DNA of 64,000 bases, from positions 5,677,501-5,741,500 of the forward strand of contig NZ_CP045293.1 of the NCBI RefSeq assembly GCF_009363075.1, written 5' to 3'. Each line of letters begins with the position of its first letter. Position 1 is the first letter of the stretch. The notes below the pieces were generated by a model. It saw only the letters and a program-made list of their open reading frames with translations, had not been told where the DNA came from and ran no database searches. The position numbers and the translations under genes were made by a program. Positions 52,129-60,839 of this stretch are shown piece by piece. This DNA is from Paenibacillus guangzhouensis. GTDB taxonomy: Bacteria > Bacillota > Bacilli > Paenibacillales > Paenibacillaceae.

Positions 52129-53234
52129 AGGTTCACCTCTATGTCGTTGTTAGGAGGGGACTGCGCTTGCGGCATAGGCATAACAACGGTAAACGTCGTT
52201 CCTTCCCCGAGGGCGCTCTTTACGGAAATGCTCCCCTCATGCATATCGATTATTCGCTTCACGATGGATAGGCCTAAGCCGTTGCCGCCGATCTCCCGGT
52301 TCCGTGAGACATCGGCTTTATAGAAGCGTTCGAAAATATGCTTCTGCGCCTTCGCGTCCATCCCGATGCCCGTATCCGTAATATGTACACGAACAGGGCC
52401 GTGATTCGGCTGTTCACGTTCGACGCGCACTGTGATCAATCCGTTCGCAGGTGTGAATTTAATGCTGTTATGAATGAGGTTGATCCATACTTGACTCATC
52501 ATCTCTTCATCTGCGGTGACGATACACTCGGGCATTTCTGCTTCGATCTCAATCTGCTTCTCCTGCCATTGCGGTTCACATGCGAGAATGGTTGTTTTGA
52601 GCTGCAAGTCTAGTCGATACGGCTTCGGGTCAAAAGGATGATGCTTCGACTCTAGGGAAGTCAGCTTCAGTAAGTTCTCGCTCAGCTTCGATAATCGTAC
52701 ACTCTCCGTCTCAATAATATCGAGATAATGCGAGCGCATATCTGTCTCCAAATCTGTTCGCTGCAAGGCTCTTGCAAAACCGCGAATGGAGGTGAGCGGA
52801 GATTGAATCTCATGCGAGACATTGGAGATGAACTCCTGCCGCATGTTCTCGAGCTCATTCAGTTGGACGGCCATATCATTAATGTTCGTGATGATCTGCC
52901 CGAATTCATCGTCCACACGCTCCTGCGGATTAATATAGGCGGAGAAGTCGCCCTTGGCAATGCGCTGCAAAGCTGTAATGACGAGGTTGAAGGTCTTCTC
53001 GGACTTGCGCTTCGCATAGAACGCGAGAGGTATTGCGATCGTCGCCATAATAATCAGTGCTGCGAATTGAATAATGAGGAAGCTTAGAAAAAGCGACGAT
53101 GGCAGCGACATCTTATCGCGGAGCCAATAGTAGAGACCGTAGGCTGCCGCCCCGCTGCCGACGAAGAAGAAAATAATGGTGATGGTCGCTTGGAAGATGC
53201 GGAACCACAGCTGCTCTCGAATGCGCTTGATCAT
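52125..53234 (-). CDS. Sensor histidine kinase (HAMP-HisKA-HATPase)
   Basis: 369 aa. Two helices at 12-34 and 46-70 leave a very short outside loop, so it is an intramembrane-sensing type. HAMP spans 72-125. The phosphoacceptor is in EFISNVSHEIQSPLTSI (His near 140). The ATPase has NLIHNSIKFTP, DTGIGM and GGNGLGLSIVKRIIDMHEG. It overlaps the response regulator stop and the DinB start by 4 bases each. Confidence 0.93.
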   Translation of the reverse strand: MIKRIREQLWFRIFQATITIIFFFVGSGAAAYGLYYWLRDKMSLPSSLFLSFLIIQFAALIIMATIAIPLAFYAKRKSEKTFNLVITALQRIAKGDFSAYINPQERVDDEFGQIITNINDMAVQLNELENMRQEFISNVSHEIQSPLTSIRGFARALQRTDLETDMRSHYLDIIETESVRLSKLSENLLKLTSLESKHHPFDPKPYRLDLQLKTTILACEPQWQEKQIEIEAEMPECIVTADEEMMSQVWINLIHNSIKFTPANGLITVRVEREQPNHGPVRVHITDTGIGMDAKAQKHIFERFYKADVSRNREIGGNGLGLSIVKRIIDMHEGSISVKSALGEGTTFTVVMPMPQAQSPPNNDIEVNL

Positions 53235-53914
53235 GACTCGGCCTCAATCTCGAGGCGATAACCGATCCCGCGTACCGTGCGTATGCGGAAACCATAAGCG
53301 TCTTGCGGGAAGCGGTCCCGCAGTCGATTCATATGCACATCGAGCGTCCGCTCATTGCCTTCGAAGTCATAACCCCATATGTCTTGAATCAACTGTTCCC
53401 GTGTAAAAGTCTTCTCGGGGTAACTCGCTAATTTGAATAGCAGCTCGAATTCCTTGGGTGGCAGTGTAATGGAATCGCCTCGGCTATGGGTCACTTCAAG
53501 CGTGTTGTGGTTAAGCTGCATTTGGCCTAAGGTAACAACCTGAGAAGCCGTAATCTGATATCGCTTCAATAATACCTTCACCCGCGCGACGAGTTCTAAC
53601 GGATCGAAGGGCTTCACGAGGTAATCGTCCGTCCCCAGATCAAAGCCCTTTAACTTCTGCGTCGTCTCCCCTTTGGCCGTCAACATGAGGAGCGGTATAT
53701 CGTAGTGCCTCCGCAGCTGGCGGCATAACTCCCACCCATCCATCTTCGGCATCATAATGTCGAGAATCATCATGTCGACTTTCAAACGTTCCATCAGGTC
53801 GAGCGCTTCAAGGCCATTCGTTGCTTCACAAGTCTGAAATCCTTCTTGCTTCAGGAATAGAGAGACAAGCTCTCGAATATGGGCATCGTCATCGACGATC
53901 ATAATATTCGTCAT
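53231..53914 (-). CDS. OmpR/PhoB-family response regulator
   Basis: 227 aa. Receiver 1-115 with IMIVDDD, phosphoacceptor in MMILDIMMPKMDGWE (Asp near 51), MLTAKGE and DDYLVKPFDP. Winged helix 130-222 with LPPKEFELLFKLASYPEKTFTREQLIQDIWGYDF...RTVRGIGYRL. First gene of the response regulator-kinase-DinB operon. TTTAAAC direct repeats upstream are candidate sites for its own binding. Confidence 0.95.
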   Translation of the reverse strand: MTNIMIVDDDAHIRELVSLFLKQEGFQTCEATNGLEALDLMERLKVDMMILDIMMPKMDGWELCRQLRRHYDIPLLMLTAKGETTQKLKGFDLGTDDYLVKPFDPLELVARVKVLLKRYQITASQVVTLGQMQLNHNTLEVTHSRGDSITLPPKEFELLFKLASYPEKTFTREQLIQDIWGYDFEGNERTLDVHMNRLRDRFPQDAYGFRIRTVRGIGYRLEIEAES

Positions 53915-53960
53915 GTATACAACCTCCTACAGGGCTATATACAGCAGTATACACGATCTA

Positions 53961-53978
53961 TTTAAACAACATTTAAAC
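53961..53978 (-). promoter_or_regulatory. Direct repeat TTTAAAC, likely response-regulator site
   Basis: TTTAAAC at 53961-53967 and 53972-53978, 11 bases apart start to start (one helix turn), about 50 bp before the response regulator ATG. This spacing is usual for OmpR-family proteins. Confidence 0.65.
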
Positions 53979-54007
53979 GAAATCGTAAAATCGATGCCGG
54001 CATCCGT

Positions 54008-54454
54008 TTATTTCGAGCGAATCATCCAGCGCTGGAGCCAGTTCGGCCGTTTGATACGACAATTATGGAAGGCAGCGATCTGCCATTCGCCATTGACTTT
54101 GAGGAGCACATTACTATTGATGGATTGGCGGGACGTTGGGGGCTTCTTATGGAACCGCAGCTGTACGATCCCCGTTGCGTGAGCGATCGCGAGTTCCGGT
54201 GAGAGGAAGCGTAGGGTCAGTTCGGCGTCCAGATACAGTAGCTTCGATCCGCGGAGCACGCCATTCCACAGCTGCTGATGCACCGTATCGATGGCTTGCC
54301 GCCCTCGGAGATGCTCCCCGTTGAATGTCACATAATCCGCATCTGCTGTGAAGCACCGTCCATAAGCTACCCCGTCTCCTGCATCCCAAGCTTGCGACAA
54401 TCGGATGAATAGGTTTTGGATCGCTTGGCGATCATTCATGGTTGGACTGTTCAT
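54008..54454 (-). CDS. SnoaL/NTF2-like protein (SgcJ/EcaC type)
   Basis: 148 aa. An NTF2-like cone fold: AIQNLFIRLSQAWDAGDGVAYGRCFTADADYVTFNGEHLRGRQAI at the start and VLLKVNGEWQIAAFHNCRI at the end, typical of the SgcJ/EcaC group. Cytosolic, substrate unknown. AAGGAGAG precedes the ATG. It diverges from a MarR gene with a palindrome between, so it is the probable target. Confidence 0.85.
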   Translation of the reverse strand: MNSPTMNDRQAIQNLFIRLSQAWDAGDGVAYGRCFTADADYVTFNGEHLRGRQAIDTVHQQLWNGVLRGSKLLYLDAELTLRFLSPELAIAHATGIVQLRFHKKPPTSRQSINSNVLLKVNGEWQIAAFHNCRIKRPNWLQRWMIRSK

Positions 54455-54534
54455 TCGCTTCTCTCCTTTTCATGATCCTGTGGTATACTGAACTGAATTC
54501 ACAATATCCATTCATTAACTTATTAAGTTGAATT

Positions 54535-54560
54535 AAATATCTTATTGAATTAAGATATTT
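54535..54560. promoter_or_regulatory. Palindromic candidate MarR operator
   Basis: AAATATCTTA, 6 bases, TAAGATATTT: perfect 10-bp arms between the divergent NTF2-like and MarR genes, 25 bp before the MarR ATG. Confidence 0.75.
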
Positions 54561-54585
54561 TTCATCATAACAGGAGTGTTTTGCC

Positions 54586-55068
54586 ATGTCAACGGATCAT
54601 AAGCCCGAACTGCCGCCTTTGTACGGGGCATTAATCGAACAAATACGAGAGAATAGCGCGCGCGCCGTGATGTTCCATCAAGCGATTGCGGATGAGTACG
54701 GATTAAATGCTACCGATCATAAATGTCTCATGTTCCTCAGCCAAGGCGAGGGGGAAGGCGTTACCGCGGGGCAGCTTGCAGGATTGACGGGACTTACTAC
54801 AGGCGCAGTGACAAGCATTATTGATCGATTGGAGAAGGCGGGATTTGCGAGAAGAGAGAAGGATCCGAACGATCGCCGCAAAGTCATTGTGCGAGCCGTC
54901 CCAGAGCAGGTTGCGCGAATTGGTGAGCGGTTCCGTTCCATTCAGGAGAATACATTGAAATTGTTAGCACGTTATTCGGACCAGGAACTGAGGGTAATTC
55001 TCGATTTCTTGCAAGCTTCGAATCAAATGTCGATGCAGGAAATTGAGCGCATCCATGGCAAGGATTAA
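54586..55068 (+). CDS. MarR-family regulator
   Basis: 160 aa. Winged helix with TDHKCLMFLSQGE, VTAGQLAGLTGLTTGAVTSIIDRLEKAGFARREKDPNDRRKVIVRA, flanked by dimerisation helices. GGAGTG lies about 8 bases before the ATG. Likely represses itself and the divergent NTF2-like gene through the palindrome. Confidence 0.93.
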   Translation: MSTDHKPELPPLYGALIEQIRENSARAVMFHQAIADEYGLNATDHKCLMFLSQGEGEGVTAGQLAGLTGLTTGAVTSIIDRLEKAGFARREKDPNDRRKVIVRAVPEQVARIGERFRSIQENTLKLLARYSDQELRVILDFLQASNQMSMQEIERIHGKD

Positions 55069-55139
55069 TCCTATCTACCTGCGTCTGTTCGGTGCTATAA
55101 TAGGAAGAATGAAATCGAGAAGTAGGTGCATCATTAGAG

Positions 55140-55775
55140 ATGATTGCTGATATTCTATCCTATATATCTGACGGTAACTGGGTGGAGCTGCTGGAGAAAT
55201 ATCGCTCGCTAGGGCCGTTCCCCGGTATCTTCCTAACCTTTATGAAGTCCTTCGTTCCGCCGCTGCCAACGATTGTGCTGGTGGGAGGGAATGCGGCTGT
55301 CTATGGGTTCTGGCTCGGGTTTTTATATTCGTGGATTGGGCTCGTGAGCGGCTGTGCCGTGACCTACCTGATCGTAGCCAAAATATCCGGATCCAGATTC
55401 GCGAAGCGCTGGACGTCGAAGCCGAAGGTTCAACGCGGGATGCGTTGGGCGCGGCAGAATGCATTTAGCTATGTGTTCCTGCTCGGCATTTTGCCTGTCG
55501 GACCGTTCGTCGCCGTCACCGTTGCCGCTGCAGCGGCACGTATGCCATTTCGCTCCTTCCTCTTAGCTTGCGGCATGGGTAAGGCGATTATGGTCTTCAT
55601 GGTCTCTTATATTGGTTATGATCTGAAGAGATTTATGGAGCGTCCAATCGAGCTGTTGTATGTCGTTCTCTTCATTGTGGCATCCTTATGGGTAAGCAAG
55701 CGGATTGAGAAGCGATTCGCGCGTGCAGAAGAGGCGATCGATACGACAACGATGCCGTTGGATTCGACGAAATGA
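55140..55775 (+). CDS. TVP38/TMEM64-family (VTT domain) membrane protein
   Basis: 211 aa. The VTT/DedA-like core is visible: SFVPPLPTIVLVGGNAAVYGFWLGFLYSWIGLVSGCAVTYLI and LLGILPVGPFVAVTVAAAAARMPFRSFLLACGMGKAI, with re-entrant helices and the conserved basic residues. Relatives move lipids across membranes or affect polymyxin resistance. The start is at 55140, after GTAGGTG. The DUF218 gene follows 37 bp downstream. Confidence 0.88.
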   Translation: MIADILSYISDGNWVELLEKYRSLGPFPGIFLTFMKSFVPPLPTIVLVGGNAAVYGFWLGFLYSWIGLVSGCAVTYLIVAKISGSRFAKRWTSKPKVQRGMRWARQNAFSYVFLLGILPVGPFVAVTVAAAAARMPFRSFLLACGMGKAIMVFMVSYIGYDLKRFMERPIELLYVVLFIVASLWVSKRIEKRFARAEEAIDTTTMPLDSTK

Positions 55776-55812
55776 TTGTAATGATTGTATAGAAGAGGTG
55801 TTCTAACGCAGC

Positions 55813-56850
55813 ATGGGTTTTTACTGGTGGTTTGTTCCAGTTCTTTCATTCGTTCTATTCCTTTGGTTCTATCTTAGAGATCCGAGGCGAACGGTGAATG
55901 GTTTTTTGTTTAATATTTTCATCTGCTCGACAGGAATTGCGAGCATTATTGCAGCCTTTGCATCCGATCAGACATTTCTCAAAATTCTAGCGATCATTCC
56001 GATCGTCCTGATCGTGATCATGTTGACTTTTGGCGTATACGCTCTGGTCATTGTGCTGTTCATCAATGCGAGAATCCTGATTCGCAAGGAAGGTCGTAAG
56101 TTTTCGAATTATCTCACGTTGATTTTAGGCATTGGTATTTTACTGTTTATCATTCTTTCGATTATCCAGCCGATTCGTTATTTACCGAAGGAAATTCAAA
56201 TCTTGTATCCTGGGGTTATGTTCATTTTCCTCTACTTCCTGGTGAATTTATTCAGTTTCCTGTCGGCTTACTTCCTGTATCAATTCAACAAACCGAGATA
56301 TCGTCAAGATTTTATTATCGTGTTAGGGAGCGGTTTGATTCGTAATCAGGTCCCGCCATTGCTTGCGAATCGAATTAATAAGGCCATTGAATTTTATCGC
56401 AAGCAGGAAGCCGTCGGAACGCCGCCGACCATCATTCTATCAGGCGGCAAAGGCTCGGATGAGAATCTGTCGGAAGCCGAAGCGATGCAAGCTTACGCGG
56501 TGGACAAAGGAATACCGATAGAGCATACGATTCAGGAGAATCAATCCAGGAATACGTATGAGAATATGTTGTTTTCTAAGAGGATCATGGATGGGCTAAA
56601 AGGGGACAGCTACAACAGTATCTTCGCAACGAATAATTTCCATCTGTTCCGGGCTGGCATGTATGCGCGTCTTGCAGGGTTGTCCAGTCAAGGCATCGGG
56701 GCAAAGACAGCGCTCTACTATTGGCCTAACGCGATGATTCGCGAATATATTGCCGTCGTGGTCATGAATAAGAAGCGGCATGGAATCGTCGTAGGGATTG
56801 TACTAGGCTTAGCGATGTTCGGTGTCATACTTCAATATCTGTTCAAGTAA
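55813..56850 (+). CDS. YdcF/DUF218 membrane protein
   Basis: 345 aa. About five membrane helices in residues 1-155, then the DUF218 domain (FIIVLGSGLIRNQVPPLLANRINKAIEFY, TIILSGGKGSDENLSEAEAMQAYAVDKGIP, ENQSRNTYENMLFSKRIM, FATNNFHLFRAG) and a last helix. Related proteins include SanA and ElyC, linked to envelope integrity; the domain is likely outside the membrane. Cotranscription with the VTT gene is probable. Confidence 0.9.
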   Translation: MGFYWWFVPVLSFVLFLWFYLRDPRRTVNGFLFNIFICSTGIASIIAAFASDQTFLKILAIIPIVLIVIMLTFGVYALVIVLFINARILIRKEGRKFSNYLTLILGIGILLFIILSIIQPIRYLPKEIQILYPGVMFIFLYFLVNLFSFLSAYFLYQFNKPRYRQDFIIVLGSGLIRNQVPPLLANRINKAIEFYRKQEAVGTPPTIILSGGKGSDENLSEAEAMQAYAVDKGIPIEHTIQENQSRNTYENMLFSKRIMDGLKGDSYNSIFATNNFHLFRAGMYARLAGLSSQGIGAKTALYYWPNAMIREYIAVVVMNKKRHGIVVGIVLGLAMFGVILQYLFK

Positions 56851-56859
56851 CTAATTAGG

Positions 56860-56900
56860 ATGGGCCATTGTGCGAAGTTGGCACGCGGCTCATTTTTTTT
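56860..56900 (+). terminator. Rho-independent terminator of the DUF218 gene
   Basis: ATGGGCC/GGCTCAT arms with an inner GTGC/GCAC stem are followed by eight T residues. Confidence 0.88.
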
Positions 56901-57236
56901 GTTTATTGCTATTTACAGGCGCATGTCATTCTTGATATCGCTTACAACCCACCACAGGAAAAGCCCGATTTTTCGCTGTTTTTGCGATTGGTCAAATTTG
57001 CGAATGGCGTAACGGCGCGGTTTTTGAGCAAAAACAACACATTGTCACTATGTGGAAACGATCTTGTGAAAATGATGAAAACGTATACTGTAAGCGTTAG
57101 CAGGCACCGTCCAAAATGACATATTTACGGTCATTCTGATCCCCGGTATGTTTGATGTAAGCGCTAGCAAGGTTCGATTCCAAGCATGGATGACGATGCT
57201 AACGACAACTACATTTATCAGGAAGGGGTGACACCT
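56901..57236 (+). promoter_or_regulatory. 336-bp leader of the ABC operon with three cre-like boxes
   Basis: No gene. Boxes are TGATATCGCTTACA at 56933-56946 (reverse sense), TGTAAGCGTTAGCA at 57089-57102 and TGTAAGCGCTAGCA at 57156-57169. All fit the CcpA consensus TGWAANCGNTNWCA or nearly so, and suit carbon catabolite control or a LacI-family repressor of the downstream transporter. No strong -35/-10 pair could be fixed. Confidence 0.8.
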
Positions 57237-58199
57237 ATGCAGAATACCAATGGGGCCCTAACGAGCAACACACTTCCTTCAGTAAAGTCGAAAGACAAGA
57301 AATTGTGGAAGCGCATTGCTCAGAACTGGGAACTTTATGTATTCATTGCACCAGCGTTTTTGTATTTCCTGATCTTCCATTATGGTCCGATGTACGGCAT
57401 ACAGATCGCATTCAAAAATTTCATTCCGACAAAAGGGATTCTCGGAAGCCCGTGGGTCGGGTTCGATCACTTCACTCGATTCTTTGAATCCTACTATTTC
57501 TGGGACTTGCTATGGAACACACTTAGCATCAGCTTGTATGAGCTTGTGGTCGGCTTCCCGATCCCGATCATCCTGGCACTGGCATTCAATGAAATAAGGA
57601 ACGGCTTCTTCAAGAAGATGGCTCAGACCGTCACATATGCGCCGCACTTTATTTCCGTCGTCGTCATGGCAGGGATGATCATTACGTTCTTGTCGCCTTC
57701 GACAGGGCTGATTACACACGTTATTACATGGCTAGGCTTCGATGCACCGCAATTCTTAACCGATCCGAAATGGTTTAAGACGATGTACGTGTTTTCCGGT
57801 GTCTGGCAGAGTGCAGGTTGGGGAACGATCATTTATTTGGCAGCGCTCTCAGGCGTTGATCCAACGCAGCATGAAGCAGCGATTATCGATGGCGCATCGC
57901 GCTTCCAACGTGTACGTCACATTAACATTCCAACCATTGTGCCGACGATAACGATTCTACTCATTCTGAATATCGGCAGTCTGCTCGGGGTAGGATTCGA
58001 GAAAATCCTATTGCTGCAAAATCCACTCAATATGGAAGCGTCCAATGTCATTTCGACATTCGTCTACAAATCAGGTCTTGTGGATGCGCAGTACAGTTTC
58101 TCGACAGCCGTCGGTTTGTTCAACTCCGTAATTAACGCTATTCTATTAATTACCGTCAACCAAATCGTACGTCGCAGCAGTGAGAACAGCTTGTGGTAG
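57237..58199 (+). CDS. ABC transporter permease, LplB type
   Basis: 320 aa, six membrane helices. The opening LWKRIAQNWELYVFIAPAFLYFLIFHYGPMYGIQIAFKNF is the LplB/YtcP family start of CUT1 sugar importers. The EAA loop reads EAAIIDGASRFQRVRHINIPTIVPT, which docks to the shared ATPase. GGAAGGGG precedes the ATG at 57237; an upstream GAT-rich extension from 57186 is less likely. No ATPase gene adjoins, so an MsmK-like subunit elsewhere must serve. Confidence 0.93.
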   Translation: MQNTNGALTSNTLPSVKSKDKKLWKRIAQNWELYVFIAPAFLYFLIFHYGPMYGIQIAFKNFIPTKGILGSPWVGFDHFTRFFESYYFWDLLWNTLSISLYELVVGFPIPIILALAFNEIRNGFFKKMAQTVTYAPHFISVVVMAGMIITFLSPSTGLITHVITWLGFDAPQFLTDPKWFKTMYVFSGVWQSAGWGTIIYLAALSGVDPTQHEAAIIDGASRFQRVRHINIPTIVPTITILLILNIGSLLGVGFEKILLLQNPLNMEASNVISTFVYKSGLVDAQYSFSTAVGLFNSVINAILLITVNQIVRRSSENSLW

Positions 58200-58217
58200 A
58201 AAAGAGGGGTGAGACTG

Positions 58218-59126
58218 ATGGTTTCCGGTGTTAAAGAAACTAGACGGGACAAGATATTTCTAATTTGCAACTATTTTTATGTATTCCTGGCGTTTATTAT
58301 TGTGTTCTATCCTGTCGTCTATATGCTTAGTGCCTCGATTAGTGATCCGAAGTATGTCGGGTCCGGTGAGATGTGGCTGCTGCCGAAAGGGATCACGTTC
58401 GAGGGTTATAAGCGGGTATTTGAGAACGCAGCGATTTGGACAGGCTATGGAAATACAATCCTATACACGGTTATTGGGACATTGGTTAACTTAGCGGTTA
58501 CCTTGCCAGCTGCATATGCACTCAGCCGCAAAGACTTCGTAGGGCGCAACTTCTTTATGGGGATGTTCATGGTGACGATGTTCTTCGGCGGCGGCTTGGT
58601 ACCAAGTTACTTGCTGATCAAGGAGCTAGGCATGGTGAACTCGATGTGGGCGCTGATCATCCCATCGGCAGCATCCATTTGGAATATTATCGTATCGCGA
58701 ACCTTCTTCCAATCTTCGATTCCGAAGGAACTGCAAGAAGCAGCCCAGATCGATGGATGTACGAATATGCGGATGTTCATTAAAATTATTCTGCCATTAT
58801 CGACACCGATTATCGCAGTTATGGCTTTATTCTATGGTGTAGGTCACTGGAACAGTTACTTCTCGGCGATGATTTATCTCAATGACGCGGCCAAATATCC
58901 GCTTCAGCTCGTATTGCGTCAGATTCTCGTACTTCAAGAGATGGCGGCACAAGGCGGTGGCGCGATGGATATGGCAACGGCATCTGCACTGAATAATAAG
59001 GCAGAGGTTGCGGCATTGATGAAATATTCCGTCATTATTGTTGCTACATTACCGATTATCGCGGTTTATCCGTTCTTACAGCGTTATTTTGTTCAGGGTG
59101 TTATGATCGGTTCCGTTAAGGGCTGA
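58218..59126 (+). CDS. ABC transporter permease, LplC type
   Basis: 302 aa, six helices. The family start FLICNYFYVFLAFIIVFYPVVYMLSASISDPKYVGSGEMWLLPKGITFEGYKRVF is clear, and the EAA loop reads EAAQIDGCTNMRMFIKIILPLSTP. It ends in QRYFVQGVMIGSVKG, the CarB/LplC closing motif. AAAGAGGGG lies 8 bases before the ATG at 58218. Partner of the LplB-type permease 18 bp upstream. Confidence 0.94.
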   Translation: MVSGVKETRRDKIFLICNYFYVFLAFIIVFYPVVYMLSASISDPKYVGSGEMWLLPKGITFEGYKRVFENAAIWTGYGNTILYTVIGTLVNLAVTLPAAYALSRKDFVGRNFFMGMFMVTMFFGGGLVPSYLLIKELGMVNSMWALIIPSAASIWNIIVSRTFFQSSIPKELQEAAQIDGCTNMRMFIKIILPLSTPIIAVMALFYGVGHWNSYFSAMIYLNDAAKYPLQLVLRQILVLQEMAAQGGGAMDMATASALNNKAEVAALMKYSVIIVATLPIIAVYPFLQRYFVQGVMIGSVKG

Positions 59127-59158
59127 TTCATTGATCCATATATGAAAAAGGGGAGAGT

Positions 59159-60766
59159 ATGAACATGATGAAACTTCGTAAAGCATCTTCCGTGTTACTA
59201 TGCCTCACACTCGCAACATCCTTGTTAGCAGCATGCGGTTCCTCCAAAGAAGGAGAGAAAGCAGCAGAGGGTGGAAACACTACTGAAGCAGCTAAAGATG
59301 TGAAGAAAGAGGGGTTTCCGATCGTAAGCCAGCCGCTTACACTTAAGATGATGTCGCAAGATGCTGGACAGGCCGATTGGAACAAAATGCCTGTTATGCA
59401 AGAGATGGAGAAATTGACAGGCATTAAGATGGAGTATCAGCTTGCGCCGGTTGATAGCTACGAGACGAAGAAAAACCTCGTATTCGCGAGCGGTAACTTA
59501 CCGGATGTTTTCTTCGCGGCGGATTTGAAGCCTGCAGAGCAAGTAACGTATGGTACACAAGGCGTTCTTATCCCGCTTGATCCATATATTGATGGCGGCT
59601 ATGCACCGAACTTGAAGAAGGTTCTTGATGAGCATCCAGAAATCCGCAAGTCTTTCACGACACCGGATGGTCATATGTATGCGTTGCCGTATATCGACTT
59701 GTCTGCTGTATGGTATCGTGGACCGATGTGGTATAACGGCAAGTTCTTGAAAAAACTCGGCATGACCGAATTGCCTAAGACGACAGATGAGCTGTACACA
59801 TACTTGAAACGTGTTAAAGACGAAGATGCGAACGGCAATGGCAAGCAAGATGAAGTGCCTCTTGCCTCGGTAAAACTTGACGATCTACGGATGTACTTCC
59901 TCGGATTCTGGGGTATTTACAGTGAAGCCTACTATGCAGATAAAGACGGCAAAGTACACTACACACCGCAAGAAGAAGGCTACAAAGGCTATCTGACATT
60001 CTTAAATAAATTATGGAAAGAGAACCTCTTGGACCATGAGACATTCTCACAAACCGATGAGCAGAAGAAAGCAAAAGGAAAGAACAACCAAGTAGCATTG
60101 TTCAGCGATTACTTCCCGTACTTCACGCTTGGCGGCGAGCCTAGCGAAGACAACCCGCTAATGACGCCGGTGAAGAGCGAAGTTGCTGGTTCCCCAGTAT
60201 ACGGTAAGCATCCAGGTATCTCGGCCCGCGGTACATTCGCGATTACGAGCAGCAACCCGAATCCAGAAGCTACAATGCGTTGGGTAGATTACCTGTATAG
60301 CTATGAAGGTTCTACATTGTTCAACCAAGGTCCTGAGAACCTCTTGTGGAAATTCAAGAACAAAGATGCGAAAGAAAAAGAATGGCTTCCAGTACCAGGC
60401 GGAGGCGACCGTGAAGAATATAAAGGTACAATCACGCCGAACTACGGTATCTTGACTCCAGGTATTAACATGAGCGAAGTTACCAAAGGTCTAAGAAGCT
60501 CGTTCGATGACTGGATCGACAAAGAGAACCAAGAGAAGCTTGTTCCAATTGCTAGATCTCCGTTCCCGAACGTCTATTTGACAGATGCGGAGCAATCCGA
60601 AGCAACGGCATTATTGTCGGATCTTAACACCTATGTGACGCAGATGGAAGCGAAGTTCGTAACAGGTCAAGAGCCGCTCGCGAACTGGGATAAATATGTT
60701 GCACAATTGAAGAAAATGGGCAGCGACCGCATCGTTGAGCTGTATCAAGCGGCTCACGATCGTTAA
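59159..60766 (+). CDS. Extracellular solute-binding lipoprotein, LplA type
   Basis: 535 aa. The signal peptide ends in a lipobox LLAAC (Cys26), followed by a Gly/Glu/Ala linker. The body is an SBP family 1 oligosaccharide-binding protein with ADWNKMPVMQEMEKLTGIKMEYQLAP and DLPDVFF-like motifs, and a calcium-like loop DEDANGNGKQDEVP. GGGGAG is 3 bases before the ATG at 59159 and 9 before the in-frame ATG at 59165, so either could start. Ligand unknown; the neighbouring fucosidase suggests a fucose-containing glycan. Confidence 0.93.
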   Translation: MNMMKLRKASSVLLCLTLATSLLAACGSSKEGEKAAEGGNTTEAAKDVKKEGFPIVSQPLTLKMMSQDAGQADWNKMPVMQEMEKLTGIKMEYQLAPVDSYETKKNLVFASGNLPDVFFAADLKPAEQVTYGTQGVLIPLDPYIDGGYAPNLKKVLDEHPEIRKSFTTPDGHMYALPYIDLSAVWYRGPMWYNGKFLKKLGMTELPKTTDELYTYLKRVKDEDANGNGKQDEVPLASVKLDDLRMYFLGFWGIYSEAYYADKDGKVHYTPQEEGYKGYLTFLNKLWKENLLDHETFSQTDEQKKAKGKNNQVALFSDYFPYFTLGGEPSEDNPLMTPVKSEVAGSPVYGKHPGISARGTFAITSSNPNPEATMRWVDYLYSYEGSTLFNQGPENLLWKFKNKDAKEKEWLPVPGGGDREEYKGTITPNYGILTPGINMSEVTKGLRSSFDDWIDKENQEKLVPIARSPFPNVYLTDAEQSEATALLSDLNTYVTQMEAKFVTGQEPLANWDKYVAQLKKMGSDRIVELYQAAHDR

Positions 60767-60790
60767 GATCGAATCCCTATATAGCCTCAA

Positions 60791-60832
60791 ACCAACAAAT
60801 CCCGGTTATGCTAAGGCATACCGGGTGTTGGT
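60791..60832. terminator. Hairpin between convergent ABC and AraC genes
   Basis: CCCGGTTATGC and GCATACCGGG with outer ACCAAC/GTTGGT arms lie between the lipoprotein gene and the AraC-type gene. T-runs are modest. Confidence 0.75.
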
Positions 60833-60839
60833 CTATCAG

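Noticed and set aside
53913-54182. 89-aa plus-strand frame near the response regulator
   Set aside because: Its larger part is opposite the supported NTF2-like gene, and its start lies in the regulator's promoter region.
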